Shown piece after piece: positions 26,573-35,645 of a stretch of 64,000 bases of DNA. This DNA comes from an uncultured Alphaproteobacteria bacterium. Lineage in GTDB: Bacteria > Pseudomonadota > Alphaproteobacteria > HIMB59 > GCA-002718135. Under the pieces are notes generated by a model. That model had not been told where the DNA came from. It did no database searches and saw only the letters and a list, made by a program, of their open reading frames with translations. Position 1 is the first letter of the stretch. The number at the start of each line of letters is the position of its first letter. The stretch lies in NCBI GenBank assembly GCA_902571865.1, contig CACGDO010000001.1, positions 270,315-334,314 of the forward strand, in the 5' to 3' direction. Position numbers and translations under genes: made by a program.

Positions 26573-29098
26573 ATGAATGTATTAATTGTTGAATCACCAT
26601 CAAAGGCAAAGTCTATTAATAAATATTTAGGCTCTGACTTCAAAGTTCTCGCAAGTGTGGGACATGTTCGAGATTTATCAGCAAAAAATGATGCGATAGA
26701 TACTGAAAATGATTTCCAAATGAAATGGGAAACCAGTGATCGTGGAAAAAAAGTAATAAAAGAAATAACAGATGCTGCAAAAAAATCTGAAAATTTATAT
26801 CTGGCAACTGACCCCGACCGTGAAGGTGAAGCCATAGCTTGGCATGTTGAAAAACTACTTAGAGATAATTCTTCACTTTCAAAATTAAATATTCACCGTG
26901 TTACATTTAATGAAATTACTAAAAATGCCGTTCTTGATAGTCTTAAGGAGCCAAGAGAAATAGATGAAAATTTAGTTAATGCATATCTTGCAAGAAGAGC
27001 TCTAGATTTTCTTGTCGGCTTTACACTTTCTCCGGTACTATGGAGAAAATTACCAGGATCAAAGTCAGCAGGTAGAGTTCAATCTGTTGCCTTAAGAATA
27101 ATTAGTGAAAGAGAACTTGAAATAGAAAAATTTATTCCACAGGAATATTGGTCTTTACAAGGTGAGTTTAGAAATAAAGAAGATAAAATCATTAATTCAA
27201 GACTTACAGTTTATGATGGGAATAAAGTAGATAAACTTGATATTAAAAATGAAGGTGAAGCGACAAAAATTTTTAATGATATTAAAAATTCTACTTTCAC
27301 TGTTGGAAATATTACGAAAAAAGAAGCTAGAAGAAACCCCTACCCTGCTTTTACTACATCTACAATGCAAATTGAGTCTAGTCGTAAACTTGGTCTTAGC
27401 GCGAGCCAAACAATGCGCACAGCTCAACGCCTTTATGAAGGAACGGATATTAAAGGAGAAACAACTGGCTTAATAACTTATATGAGAACAGACAGTGTCG
27501 TCATGTCAAAAGAAGCTATTAACCAAGTTCGAGGTTTTGTTACTGATAATTATGGTGCAAACTATTTACCAGAAGCTCCAAGAGTTTATAAATCGAAGGC
27601 TAAAAATGCCCAAGAAGCACATGAATGCATTAGACCAACAAATATTTACCTAACACCAAAAGATATTAAGCAATACATTACCTTAGAAGAATATAAGCTA
27701 TATGAAATTATTTGGCAAAGAGCGGTAAGCTCACAAATGGCAAGTGCTGTATTAGACCAGGTAGCTGTTGATATTACAAACGAAGATAAAAAAATTGTTT
27801 TACGAGCAAATGGATCAACAATTAAGTTTCCTGGAATGTACAAAGTTTATCAAGAAGCTAAAGATGATGATAAAGATGAAGAAAAAGAAACAATTCTTCC
27901 TGCCATGAGTGAAGGAGAGAGTTTAAATTTAAAAGAAGTTGAAAAGACACAACATTTTACCTCCCCTCCTCCTCGTTACACTGAAGCAAGCTTAGTTAAA
28001 AAACTTGAAGAACTCGGTATTGGCAGACCATCTACTTATGCTTCTATTATTAAAGTTCTACAAGATAGAGATTATGTAATTTTAGATAAAAAACGTTTTA
28101 ATCCTCATGATAGAGGAAGAATAGTATCGATATTTTTAGAGAAATATTTCAATCAATATGTCGAATATGATTTTACCGCTGATCTTGAAAATCAACTTGA
28201 TGAAATTTCTGATGGTAAGCTTGATTGGAAAGAAGTTCTGAGAAAATTTTGGGAAACATTTAAACAACTTTGCGATGAAACTGTAGGCAAATCAAACAGA
28301 GAGGTCATTGATGTGTTAGATGAAGCACTAGGTCCGCATTTCTTTCCACCAAACGGAGCAGATGAAAAAAGGAAATGTCCAACCTGTGATAATGGAAGAT
28401 TAGGAATTAAAGTTGGAAAGTTTGGAGGATTTATTGGTTGCTCTAATTATCCTGATTGCAAATATACAGTTCAGTTTAATCAATTAAACGATAAAGATGG
28501 CGCTGCTCTTAGCGGACCAAAAGAAATTGGTATTTATCCTGAAACAGGAGAAATGATTACTCTTCGAAAAGGTCCTTATGGATTTTATATGCAAGTTGGT
28601 GAAGGGACAAAAGAAAAGAAACCAAAAAGAGTTTCTATTCCAAAAAATTTTGAACCAGATGAAATAGGATTAAACACAGCAATCCAACTACTTGGCCTAC
28701 CACGTAAATTAGGATTTCATCCGGAAACAAATAAAACTGTTAGTGCCGGTATTGGAATGTATGGACCATATATTTTGCATGATAAAAAATATAAAGCTCT
28801 CGAAAAAACAGATAACATTCTTGATATTGAACTTGAAAGAGCCATTGAATTAATTGCTAAACCTACACAGAGAGGGAATGCGACGTTAAAAACATTTGGT
28901 GAGCATCCAACAGAAAAGAAAAATATTACTGCTCATGACGGTAAATTTGGACCATATGTAAAATGTGGAAAAATAAATGCATCAATTCTTGGTGATCAAA
29001 CAATTGATAGCTTAAAACTAGAAGATGCTATTAGGTTAATTGATGAAAGAAAAGCTAAAATGGGTCTCAAAAAAAAGAAAAAAACAGTTAAGAATTGA
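26573..29098 (+). CDS. topA: DNA topoisomerase I
   Basis: Type IA topoisomerase that relaxes negative supercoils. I start it at ATG 26573, nine bases after GGAG (26560-26563), giving the canonical opening MNVLIVESPSKAKSINKYLG; a TTG five codons upstream is less likely. TOPRIM residues appear in TDPDREGEAIAWH, and the active-site tyrosine is Tyr303 in ITYMRTDS. The C-terminal part has one four-cysteine zinc ribbon (CPTCDNGRLG...CSNYPDC) followed by topoisomerase C-terminal repeats and a lysine-rich tail. 841 residues. In many alphaproteobacteria dprA precedes and rnr follows topA; neither is here. Confidence 0.95.
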   Translation: MNVLIVESPSKAKSINKYLGSDFKVLASVGHVRDLSAKNDAIDTENDFQMKWETSDRGKKVIKEITDAAKKSENLYLATDPDREGEAIAWHVEKLLRDNSSLSKLNIHRVTFNEITKNAVLDSLKEPREIDENLVNAYLARRALDFLVGFTLSPVLWRKLPGSKSAGRVQSVALRIISERELEIEKFIPQEYWSLQGEFRNKEDKIINSRLTVYDGNKVDKLDIKNEGEATKIFNDIKNSTFTVGNITKKEARRNPYPAFTTSTMQIESSRKLGLSASQTMRTAQRLYEGTDIKGETTGLITYMRTDSVVMSKEAINQVRGFVTDNYGANYLPEAPRVYKSKAKNAQEAHECIRPTNIYLTPKDIKQYITLEEYKLYEIIWQRAVSSQMASAVLDQVAVDITNEDKKIVLRANGSTIKFPGMYKVYQEAKDDDKDEEKETILPAMSEGESLNLKEVEKTQHFTSPPPRYTEASLVKKLEELGIGRPSTYASIIKVLQDRDYVILDKKRFNPHDRGRIVSIFLEKYFNQYVEYDFTADLENQLDEISDGKLDWKEVLRKFWETFKQLCDETVGKSNREVIDVLDEALGPHFFPPNGADEKRKCPTCDNGRLGIKVGKFGGFIGCSNYPDCKYTVQFNQLNDKDGAALSGPKEIGIYPETGEMITLRKGPYGFYMQVGEGTKEKKPKRVSIPKNFEPDEIGLNTAIQLLGLPRKLGFHPETNKTVSAGIGMYGPYILHDKKYKALEKTDNILDIELERAIELIAKPTQRGNATLKTFGEHPTEKKNITAHDGKFGPYVKCGKINASILGDQTIDSLKLEDAIRLIDERKAKMGLKKKKKTVKN

Positions 29099-29128
29099 AT
29101 TAAGCTGAAATAGTTTTAAATAGAGAAT

Positions 29129-30451
29129 ATGGCAAAAAATATATCTCTATCAACAATAAAAACTTTCAAAAATAAATTTTTAAGAAATAATAAAAATACA
29201 GCTTCACGAAATGCATTAATTAAAAATGATTTAGCTAATGTTGCACTCAATTGGGAAAATTTTAGTCAAATTAATCATAATTTTTCTAATCTAATAAAAA
29301 AAGAACTACCTGCAACAAACCAGATGGCATCAGGTAGATGTTGGGGATTTGCAGGATTAAATCTCATGCGTTTACAAGTTGTTGATAGCCTTGAACTAAA
29401 TACATTTGAGTTCTCACAAAATTATTTCATGTTTTGGGATAAGCTAGAAAAAGCAAATTATTTTTTAGAGAATATTATCAAATCAAGAGATGAATCATAT
29501 GAGAGCAGATTAATTACTCATCTTTTAAAAGCACCTGTGCAAGATGGTGGACAGTGGGATATGTTTGTAAACTTAATTAACAAGTACGGTGCAGTTCCAA
29601 AAGATGTAATGCCTGAAACAAATCATAGCAGTAAATCTGGAGCCATGAATTATATTTTGACTCACAAATTAAGAGAGTTTGGTTCTATACTAAGAAAGAA
29701 ACCAGCTAAAAATTCTGCAGCCCTAAAAAAAGACATGATGGAAACAATTTATAATTTACTAGCAATGTTTCTTGGTCAACCACCAGATGTTATCAATTGG
29801 TCTACTAGAAATAAAGATAATAGACATATTGTCATTTCAGACATGACACCAATTGATTTCTGCAAAAAATATGCTGATATCAATATTAAAGATAAAGTTT
29901 GCTTAATTCATGCTCCAATGAGCAATAAAAAATTTAATACAATGTACACAGTTGAATATCTTGGTAACGTTGTTGAAGGACAAATTATTAAATATTTAAA
30001 TGTAGATATTAAAGAATTAAAAAAATCTGCAATGGACTCAATAAAAAACAACGAAGCTGTATGGTTTGGTTGTGATGTTGGGAAACGTTTTAGTCGTGAT
30101 ATGGGTGTACTTGATATGGGCATTTACGATTATGAAAATGTCTTCCAAACTTCATTTAAGATGAATAAACAAACTCGTTTAGAGTATGGTGATAGTGAAA
30201 TGACTCATGCTATGCTTTTAACGGGAGTCGATATTAAAAAAAGAAATTCAACTAAATGGAAAATTGAAAATAGCTGGGGAACAAAAAGTGGTAACCAAGG
30301 ATATATGATGATGACCGATGAATGGTTTGATGAATATACCTATGAAGTTGTCATTGATAAAAAATATCTAAACAAAAGACTTTTAAAATACTTAGATATG
30401 GAACCAGTAGCGCTAGCACCTTGGGATCCAATGGGTGCTCTAGCTAGATAA
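29129..30451 (+). CDS. pepC: Aminopeptidase C / bleomycin hydrolase family cysteine peptidase
   Basis: Papain-fold cytoplasmic aminopeptidase of family C1B. The catalytic triad is Cys71 in SGRCWGFAGLN, His360 in MTHAMLLTGV and Asn381 in IENSWGTKSG. Further family features are FEFSQNYFMFWDKLEKANYF, DGGQWDMFVNLINKYG and the C-terminal PVALAPWDPMGALA, the tail that enters the active site in hexameric bleomycin hydrolases. There is no signal peptide. The 440-residue length matches. The family is best known in Firmicutes and eukaryotes and is not part of the usual alphaproteobacterial topA neighbourhood. AGAGA precedes the ATG. Confidence 0.93.
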   Translation: MAKNISLSTIKTFKNKFLRNNKNTASRNALIKNDLANVALNWENFSQINHNFSNLIKKELPATNQMASGRCWGFAGLNLMRLQVVDSLELNTFEFSQNYFMFWDKLEKANYFLENIIKSRDESYESRLITHLLKAPVQDGGQWDMFVNLINKYGAVPKDVMPETNHSSKSGAMNYILTHKLREFGSILRKKPAKNSAALKKDMMETIYNLLAMFLGQPPDVINWSTRNKDNRHIVISDMTPIDFCKKYADINIKDKVCLIHAPMSNKKFNTMYTVEYLGNVVEGQIIKYLNVDIKELKKSAMDSIKNNEAVWFGCDVGKRFSRDMGVLDMGIYDYENVFQTSFKMNKQTRLEYGDSEMTHAMLLTGVDIKKRNSTKWKIENSWGTKSGNQGYMMMTDEWFDEYTYEVVIDKKYLNKRLLKYLDMEPVALAPWDPMGALAR

Positions 30452-30452
30452 G

Positions 30453-30680
30453 TTGAATAAAGAAAACGCATCTAAAATTTGGAAATTAATTCAAGAAACT
30501 GGTGATTTTTTAAAAGGAAAATTACCTGATCACCCTAATCATCCAAAGGGTAGAAATCCTTATGCTCATGTTGCATTAGAGGTAAAAAATCATTTTGGTA
30601 TGACCTATAAAGATATACCTGATGAAAAATTTAATGAAGTTATTAATTATCTTGAAGAAATAAAATCTAATCCTGAATAG
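30453..30680 (+). CDS. Small conserved-looking protein of unknown function
   Basis: 75 residues, starting with TTG one base after the pepC stop, so translation is probably coupled. The middle HPNHPKGRNPYAHVALEV and the end FGMTYKDIPDEKFNEVINYLEEI look structured. The second part resembles the C-terminal helical module (ORF6C type) of phage antirepressors, in which a YxxI/V segment is followed by SYKDLP-like and a helix. That similarity is from memory and weak. The last 14 bases overlap the convergent MFS gene. Function is not known. Confidence 0.6.
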   Translation: MNKENASKIWKLIQETGDFLKGKLPDHPNHPKGRNPYAHVALEVKNHFGMTYKDIPDEKFNEVINYLEEIKSNPE

Positions 30681-31848
30681 CTGTTCTTTGATTACCTTGA
30701 ATTGGTAAGAAAATAATAAAGATTGAAACTATAGCCATCATTATTGCATTAATTAAAAACAAATAAGTAAACTCTAAAGTTATGGAATATATTTCTGAAA
30801 TTAAGAATACTGAAATTGGTCCTGATCCAAATGCAAGAATAAACTTAATTCCATATACAACACCATGATACTTTTGGGGTGTAAATTTCCCAAGTAGGAG
30901 ATTTTCTGTAGGCAGAATACTTGCATTAAATACGGCAGCTAGAACACATAACACTACTAAAGAGTAACCAGATATGTAAGCTATTCCTAGGTAGCAAGGA
31001 AACTGCAGAAATATGCCCATTAAGTAAATAGTTTTTAAATTAAATCGATCAGCAAGTAGGCCTCCAACAAATGTTGTAGCGCCAGAAATAAAATAGATAA
31101 TTGCTATCATAAATCCAATTTGAATTGAGCTTGTGTTACCAATTCGTATTTCAAATACTTTTGGTAAGGCTGTTTGTGTATTGTGAAAAGATAATCCAAG
31201 AGCAAACATTGATAATAGCATTATTAATGCAATTAAAATCATCTCATTACGAGAATGATCTTGATCATCATTTTTAATAAAATAATTTTTGTAAGATATT
31301 TTATCAATTAAGATTAAGTAAATAAGAATAAACCCAATAATAATTGATATTAAACCAGGTAATATAAAAGCTAGTTGCCAATTTAGTAATTCTGTTAGAG
31401 TACCAGCTACAAATGCTCCAGATCCTATCCCTACTCCACCAAAAATTCCATTTACACCAAGCGCTCTTCCCTGTTTGTTTGCTGCGTGAATAACCCAAGG
31501 AATTCCCACAGGATGATAAATTGAACAGAAAAGTCCAAGAAGTGATAAGGAAAAAAATAAAAAAGAAACTGATGTGCTTAAACCACATAATATGGAAGCG
31601 AATCCCATTCCAATAAACATAATTGTCATTGTTCCTGAACGGGACCATTTATCACTTAACCACCCAAAAGGAATTGCTCCTAAACCAATTAGTAGAGCTC
31701 CAAGAGACCATAATCTAATTAATTGATCGTAAGAAATATTCCATTCTTTTTCTATCGTCAGAACGATTACAAAATAAAATGCTGCAAACATATGCATAAG
31801 AGCATGACCTATCGAAGAAAATAGGAGTGTATAAAAAGTATTATTCAA
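30667..31848 (-). CDS. Major facilitator superfamily transporter
   Basis: Membrane carrier with about 12 helices in 393 residues. The conserved loop 2-3 motif is GWLSDKWSRSG (near residue 62), its repeat in the second half is GGLLADRFN, and YHPVGIPW in the first half is shared with the fosmidomycin-resistance-type subgroup. The substrate is unknown. The start is TTG at 31848, overlapping the msrB stop by 8 bases; no other start is available before the first helix. It is the last gene of the long ntrY-led unit. Confidence 0.85.
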   Translation of the reverse strand: MNNTFYTLLFSSIGHALMHMFAAFYFVIVLTIEKEWNISYDQLIRLWSLGALLIGLGAIPFGWLSDKWSRSGTMTIMFIGMGFASILCGLSTSVSFLFFSLSLLGLFCSIYHPVGIPWVIHAANKQGRALGVNGIFGGVGIGSGAFVAGTLTELLNWQLAFILPGLISIIIGFILIYLILIDKISYKNYFIKNDDQDHSRNEMILIALIMLLSMFALGLSFHNTQTALPKVFEIRIGNTSSIQIGFMIAIIYFISGATTFVGGLLADRFNLKTIYLMGIFLQFPCYLGIAYISGYSLVVLCVLAAVFNASILPTENLLLGKFTPQKYHGVVYGIKFILAFGSGPISVFLISEIYSITLEFTYLFLINAIMMAIVSIFIIFLPIQGNQRTAIQD

Positions 31849-32236
31849 ACTCTTCGTAATTAATAGAAAGAGAATTTACACAGTATCTTTTGCCGGTAGG
31901 CTCAGGTCCATCATCAAAGACATGACCTAAATGGGCATCACATTTGGCACACATAATTTCAATACGCACCATTCCATGAGATCTATCAGTCTCTGTTTTA
32001 ATTGCTTCAGGTGATATTTGTTCAAAAAAACTTGGCCACCCACAATAAGAATCATATTTTGTTGAACTATTAAATAATTCATTACCACAGCATTTACATT
32101 TAAAAATACCACCATTAATAATTTCAAAATTTTTACCGGAAAAAGGAGGTTCTGTACCCTTTTGTCTTGTTACATAATATTCATCTTCTGTGAGAAGAGA
32201 TTTCCATTCTTCATCTGTTTTAATTATCTTTGACAT
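31841..32236 (-). CDS. msrB: Peptide-methionine (R)-S-oxide reductase
   Basis: Repairs oxidised methionine (R-sulfoxide) in proteins. The catalytic residue is Cys119 in GKRYCVNSLS. Structural zinc cysteines are Cys47/Cys50 (CKCCGNELF) and Cys96/Cys99 (CAKCDAHLGHVFDDGPEPTG). CGWPSF at 65-70 is the substrate pocket. At 131 residues the enzyme is a single-domain MsrB without MsrA fusion. It overlaps the EamA gene by 17 bases and the MFS gene by 8. Confidence 0.96.
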   Translation of the reverse strand: MSKIIKTDEEWKSLLTEDEYYVTRQKGTEPPFSGKNFEIINGGIFKCKCCGNELFNSSTKYDSYCGWPSFFEQISPEAIKTETDRSHGMVRIEIMCAKCDAHLGHVFDDGPEPTGKRYCVNSLSINYEEFE

Positions 32237-33128
32237 ATTTAAAATTTAAGTTTGAGAGTATTATTCCTAATAATATAAATATAGTTCCAATTAAATGAAA
32301 TAAAGCAAATTGTTCTCCTAAAAAACTGATTGCCCAAATTGAACTAAATACAGGTATTAAGTGTAAAAATAATCCAGCTCTGTTTGCGCCTATAATCGAG
32401 ACTCCCATATTCCATGAAAAAAAAGAAACAATACTCGCAAATATGGCTACATAAATAATTATTAAGTAATCAGTACTATTATCAGGAATGAAAGTAGAAT
32501 TTGAAGACTCTATTAAATATAGAGGTATGAGAAAAATTAAACCAATAAATATAAGCACTTCTAAAGTTGCAAGTTGAGAAAGATTTTTATCAATTTTTCT
32601 TAATAGTACTGAATACACACACCATGAAAGTGCAGCAATAAACATCCAAATATCACCACTTGTAAATTGAAAAGAATAAAGATTATTTAAATTCCCTTTT
32701 AAAATAATACAAAATGCACCAATAACAGATAAGAATATTCCGATAAATTGAAGTAAACTTGTCTTCGTTTTAAATATCAACCATGAAAAACCAATTATTA
32801 GAACTGGTGTTAGAGAATTCATAAGAGCAGAATTAATTACGAGTGTTGTTTGTAAAGATATATAAGTAAAAGAATTAAAAATTGTCACACCAAGAAATGC
32901 AATCAAACTAATTAATAATAAATTTTCTTTATAATATTTAAAATTTTTTCTTATCTCACTATACGTAAAAGGTAAAAGTATAATAAAAGCCAAAGTCCAT
33001 CGAAAAAAACTTAATTTAAACGGAGACAAGTCTGTATTATATGCAATTTTACCAGCAAAAAAATTTCCAGACCAAAAAAAAGAAGAGGCAATTAATAAAA
33101 TAATAGCTAATAAATACTTATTTACCAC
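32220..33128 (-). CDS. EamA/DMT-family transporter
   Basis: Ten-helix drug/metabolite transporter of 302 residues made of two EamA repeats; SSFFWSGNFFAGKIAY near residue 18 and AALSWCVYSVLLRK in the second half begin the repeats. Members export amino acids or other metabolites; the substrate here is unknown. The start is GTG at 33128, which shares its first base with the stop codon of the preceding dehydrogenase gene, so translation is coupled. Confidence 0.87.
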   Translation of the reverse strand: MVNKYLLAIILLIASSFFWSGNFFAGKIAYNTDLSPFKLSFFRWTLAFIILLPFTYSEIRKNFKYYKENLLLISLIAFLGVTIFNSFTYISLQTTLVINSALMNSLTPVLIIGFSWLIFKTKTSLLQFIGIFLSVIGAFCIILKGNLNNLYSFQFTSGDIWMFIAALSWCVYSVLLRKIDKNLSQLATLEVLIFIGLIFLIPLYLIESSNSTFIPDNSTDYLIIIYVAIFASIVSFFSWNMGVSIIGANRAGLFLHLIPVFSSIWAISFLGEQFALFHLIGTIFILLGIILSNLNFKYVKDN

Positions 33129-34000
33129 TATTTATCAACGAGCGTCATTAAAGATGACGTGTCAAATCTATTACCACCATTCTTTTGGACTTCTTCATAA
33201 TATTTATCAACTATTTTTGTAATAGGAAGATTAGCACCATTCTTATCAGCTTCATTAAAACAAATTGATAAATCTTTGCGCATCCAATCTACGGCAAAAC
33301 CATAATCAAACTTTCCATCAAGCATAGTTCTATATCTATTTTCCATTTGCCATGATTGAGCTGCACCCTTGGATATTACGCTGAGGACTTTTTCCATGTC
33401 TACATTGGATTTTTTTCCAAAAGCCATTGCTTCAGATAAACCTTGAACTAATCCCGCGATACAGATTTGATTTATCATTTTAGCTATTTGACCTGATCCA
33501 GATGGACCTATAAGTTCAACTGCTTTTCCATAAGATGTGAGAACTGGTTTAACAGTATCATAATCTTTTTCATCGCCGCCAATCATAATGGAAAGAACGC
33601 CATTTTCTGCACCAGCTTGACCGCCAGATACAGGAGCATCTAGAAAACTCAATTTTTTATCTTTAAGTTTTTGATAATAATTTCTTGCTATCTCTGCAGA
33701 AGCTGTTGTGTGATCAACGATTATTGATCCCTCAGTTACTTTTGAAAGAATTCCATCATCACCTTCCATTACTTCAATAATATCTTCATCACGTCCAACA
33801 CACATAAAAACAATTTCAGAATTTTGAGAAGCTTCACCAGGAGTTTTAGCCATGCTACCTTTATATTCTTCTACCCATTTTTCTGCTTTAGCAGTTGTTC
33901 TATTATATACAGTTACATTATAACCTTTGTTTTGAAGATGACCTGCCATTGGATAACCCATTACTCCTAAGCCAATAAAAGAAACATTTTTAATACTCAT
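33128..34000 (-). CDS. 3-hydroxyisobutyrate dehydrogenase-family oxidoreductase
   Basis: NAD(P)-dependent beta-hydroxyacid dehydrogenase. The Rossmann motif GLGVMG is at 10-15, the substrate-binding segment DAPVSGGQAGAENG at 121-134 and the catalytic lysine is Lys174 in GQIAKMINQI. Candidates are 3-hydroxyisobutyrate dehydrogenase (valine breakdown) and tartronate semialdehyde reductase; the sequence alone does not separate them. The 290-residue length is normal. The start overlaps the IMPase stop by four bases. Confidence 0.9.
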   Translation of the reverse strand: MSIKNVSFIGLGVMGYPMAGHLQNKGYNVTVYNRTTAKAEKWVEEYKGSMAKTPGEASQNSEIVFMCVGRDEDIIEVMEGDDGILSKVTEGSIIVDHTTASAEIARNYYQKLKDKKLSFLDAPVSGGQAGAENGVLSIMIGGDEKDYDTVKPVLTSYGKAVELIGPSGSGQIAKMINQICIAGLVQGLSEAMAFGKKSNVDMEKVLSVISKGAAQSWQMENRYRTMLDGKFDYGFAVDWMRKDLSICFNEADKNGANLPITKIVDKYYEEVQKNGGNRFDTSSLMTLVDK

Positions 34001-34803
34001 GAATATTCTCCTAATTTTTCTAAAATTTTTAAATTTAAATCTTCTGAATTACTTACAATTAAATTCTTATTTTTCTTTGTAAAGTCATATTTATTTTTAT
34101 CAAAATCTATATCAGCACCACCTGCTTCTCTGATAAAAAGAATACCTGGAATATGATCCCAGGGAGATAGTTTTGATAAAATAGCAAAATTTCTAATCCC
34201 AATGCCTATATCTATATATTCAAAACCAATGCATCTATAAGAGTTAACTTCTTTAAATATGTTTTTAAACATCTTTAACTTATCTTTAAATTCTGGTTCC
34301 CAATACTTTGTACTAATTGATCCTATAGTTTCTTCAATAATATTTTCACCTTTTGTAATAATTTTATTATTATTAATATAAGCACCCTCATTGACAATTG
34401 CTGAACACATAATTTTTTCTAGTGGTTTATATATCCAAGAGCGTAAAATTTTTTCTTTAAATGTTAAGGCTATCATAATTGCAAATTTATCTCTACCATT
34501 AGCAAAATTTGTTGTCCCATCTATTGGATCAACAGTCCAACAATATTCATCTTCCTTATAAAAATTTAATATATTTTCATTTTTAGAATATTCCTCTTCA
34601 CCTATAAAATTTGAAGTAGGTAAAATTTTTAAGAGATTTTTTTTTAATTCTTTTTCTGCGTCGATATCAGCTGCAGTTACTAAATCAGATCCATTTTTAT
34701 AATTAATGTCATCCTCTGATAAATTTTTAAATTTTGGCAATATAATATTTTGACTTACATTAAAACAAATGTCCTCAATGTCCTCTTGCTTTATATTATC
34801 CAT
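33997..34803 (-). CDS. Inositol-monophosphatase family phosphatase
   Basis: Magnesium-dependent sugar-phosphate phosphatase. Metal ligands are Glu70-Glu71 in IGEEEYS and the VDPIDGTTNF motif at 91-100; the third metal site is SPWDHIPG with REAGG near 212-230. Possible roles are inositol phosphatase, histidinol phosphatase (HisN) or PAP phosphatase. A HisN-type role would fit genomes that lack other histidinol phosphatases, but his genes are not nearby. Normal length at 268 residues. Confidence 0.88.
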   Translation of the reverse strand: MDNIKQEDIEDICFNVSQNIILPKFKNLSEDDINYKNGSDLVTAADIDAEKELKKNLLKILPTSNFIGEEEYSKNENILNFYKEDEYCWTVDPIDGTTNFANGRDKFAIMIALTFKEKILRSWIYKPLEKIMCSAIVNEGAYINNNKIITKGENIIEETIGSISTKYWEPEFKDKLKMFKNIFKEVNSYRCIGFEYIDIGIGIRNFAILSKLSPWDHIPGILFIREAGGADIDFDKNKYDFTKKNKNLIVSNSEDLNLKILEKLGEYS

Positions 34804-35641
34804 TTGTACATGCTTCAGTATACATTTGTGCTAGTTTCAATGTGATATTTCCAATTTTACCATTATTTATTTTTTTATTATCAATTTTTAAAATAGGAGT
34901 AATAAAACTTCCAGAACTTGTTAAAAATACTTCGTCAGCATTAATTAATTGCTTATGGGTAAATTGTTTTTCTATTAGTTTAAGGCTAGTTTTTTTTATA
35001 ATTTTTAAAAGAGATGTTCTAGTTACTCCTTTTAAAATATCAGAATTAGCTGGATGAGTTATTAAATTATTTCTTTTTATAATCCAAATATTAGAAGATG
35101 TGCCCTCAGTTACTTTTCCATTTTGTATTAAAATTGCCTCATATGCGTTTTTCTTTTTGGCCATATTTGCAGCTATAATATTTGGAAGTAAATTTACTGT
35201 TTTAATATCACGTCTTTTCCATCGAAGATCTTTGAATGTAATTGTTTTTACTCCTGCAAATTTTTTTCCAGGTAAATTAAAACTTTTATTTCTTGTGTAT
35301 ACAATCAAAGTTGGGATTAAATTTTTTTGATATTTGTGTTCTCTAAATTGAATACCCCTTGTAATTTGTAAATATATTATACCATTTCTTGTTTTATTTT
35401 TTTTTATTAGATTTAGAAAAATATTAGTTAAGTTTTTTTTATTAATTATAAATTTGATTTCTAATTCACGAAGAGAATATTTTAATCTCTTAAGATGAAA
35501 ATCTAAATCAATTAAATTATTATTTAAAACTGCGATAACTTCATAAACACTATCTGCAAATTGTAATCCTCTATCCTCAATATGAATTTTTGCTGATTTA
35601 AAATTTACAAATTTGTTATTTATATATGCAAAATTTGGCAT
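34796..35641 (-). CDS. dat: D-amino acid aminotransferase (class IV)
   Basis: Fold type IV PLP transaminase producing D-alanine or D-glutamate for cell walls. The PLP lysine is Lys147 in RRDIKTVNLLPN, with VTEGTSSNIWII further on, and the N-terminal IEDRGLQFADSVYEVIAV segment. Class IV also contains branched-chain aminotransferases and ADC lyase; the DRGLQFADSVYE pattern and 281-residue length favour the D-amino-acid group. In alphaproteobacteria it normally follows trkA, as here, and precedes hfq, which is missing. Confidence 0.88.
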   Translation of the reverse strand: MPNFAYINNKFVNFKSAKIHIEDRGLQFADSVYEVIAVLNNNLIDLDFHLKRLKYSLRELEIKFIINKKNLTNIFLNLIKKNKTRNGIIYLQITRGIQFREHKYQKNLIPTLIVYTRNKSFNLPGKKFAGVKTITFKDLRWKRRDIKTVNLLPNIIAANMAKKKNAYEAILIQNGKVTEGTSSNIWIIKRNNLITHPANSDILKGVTRTSLLKIIKKTSLKLIEKQFTHKQLINADEVFLTSSGSFITPILKIDNKKINNGKIGNITLKLAQMYTEACTNG

Positions 35642-35645
35642 TAAA

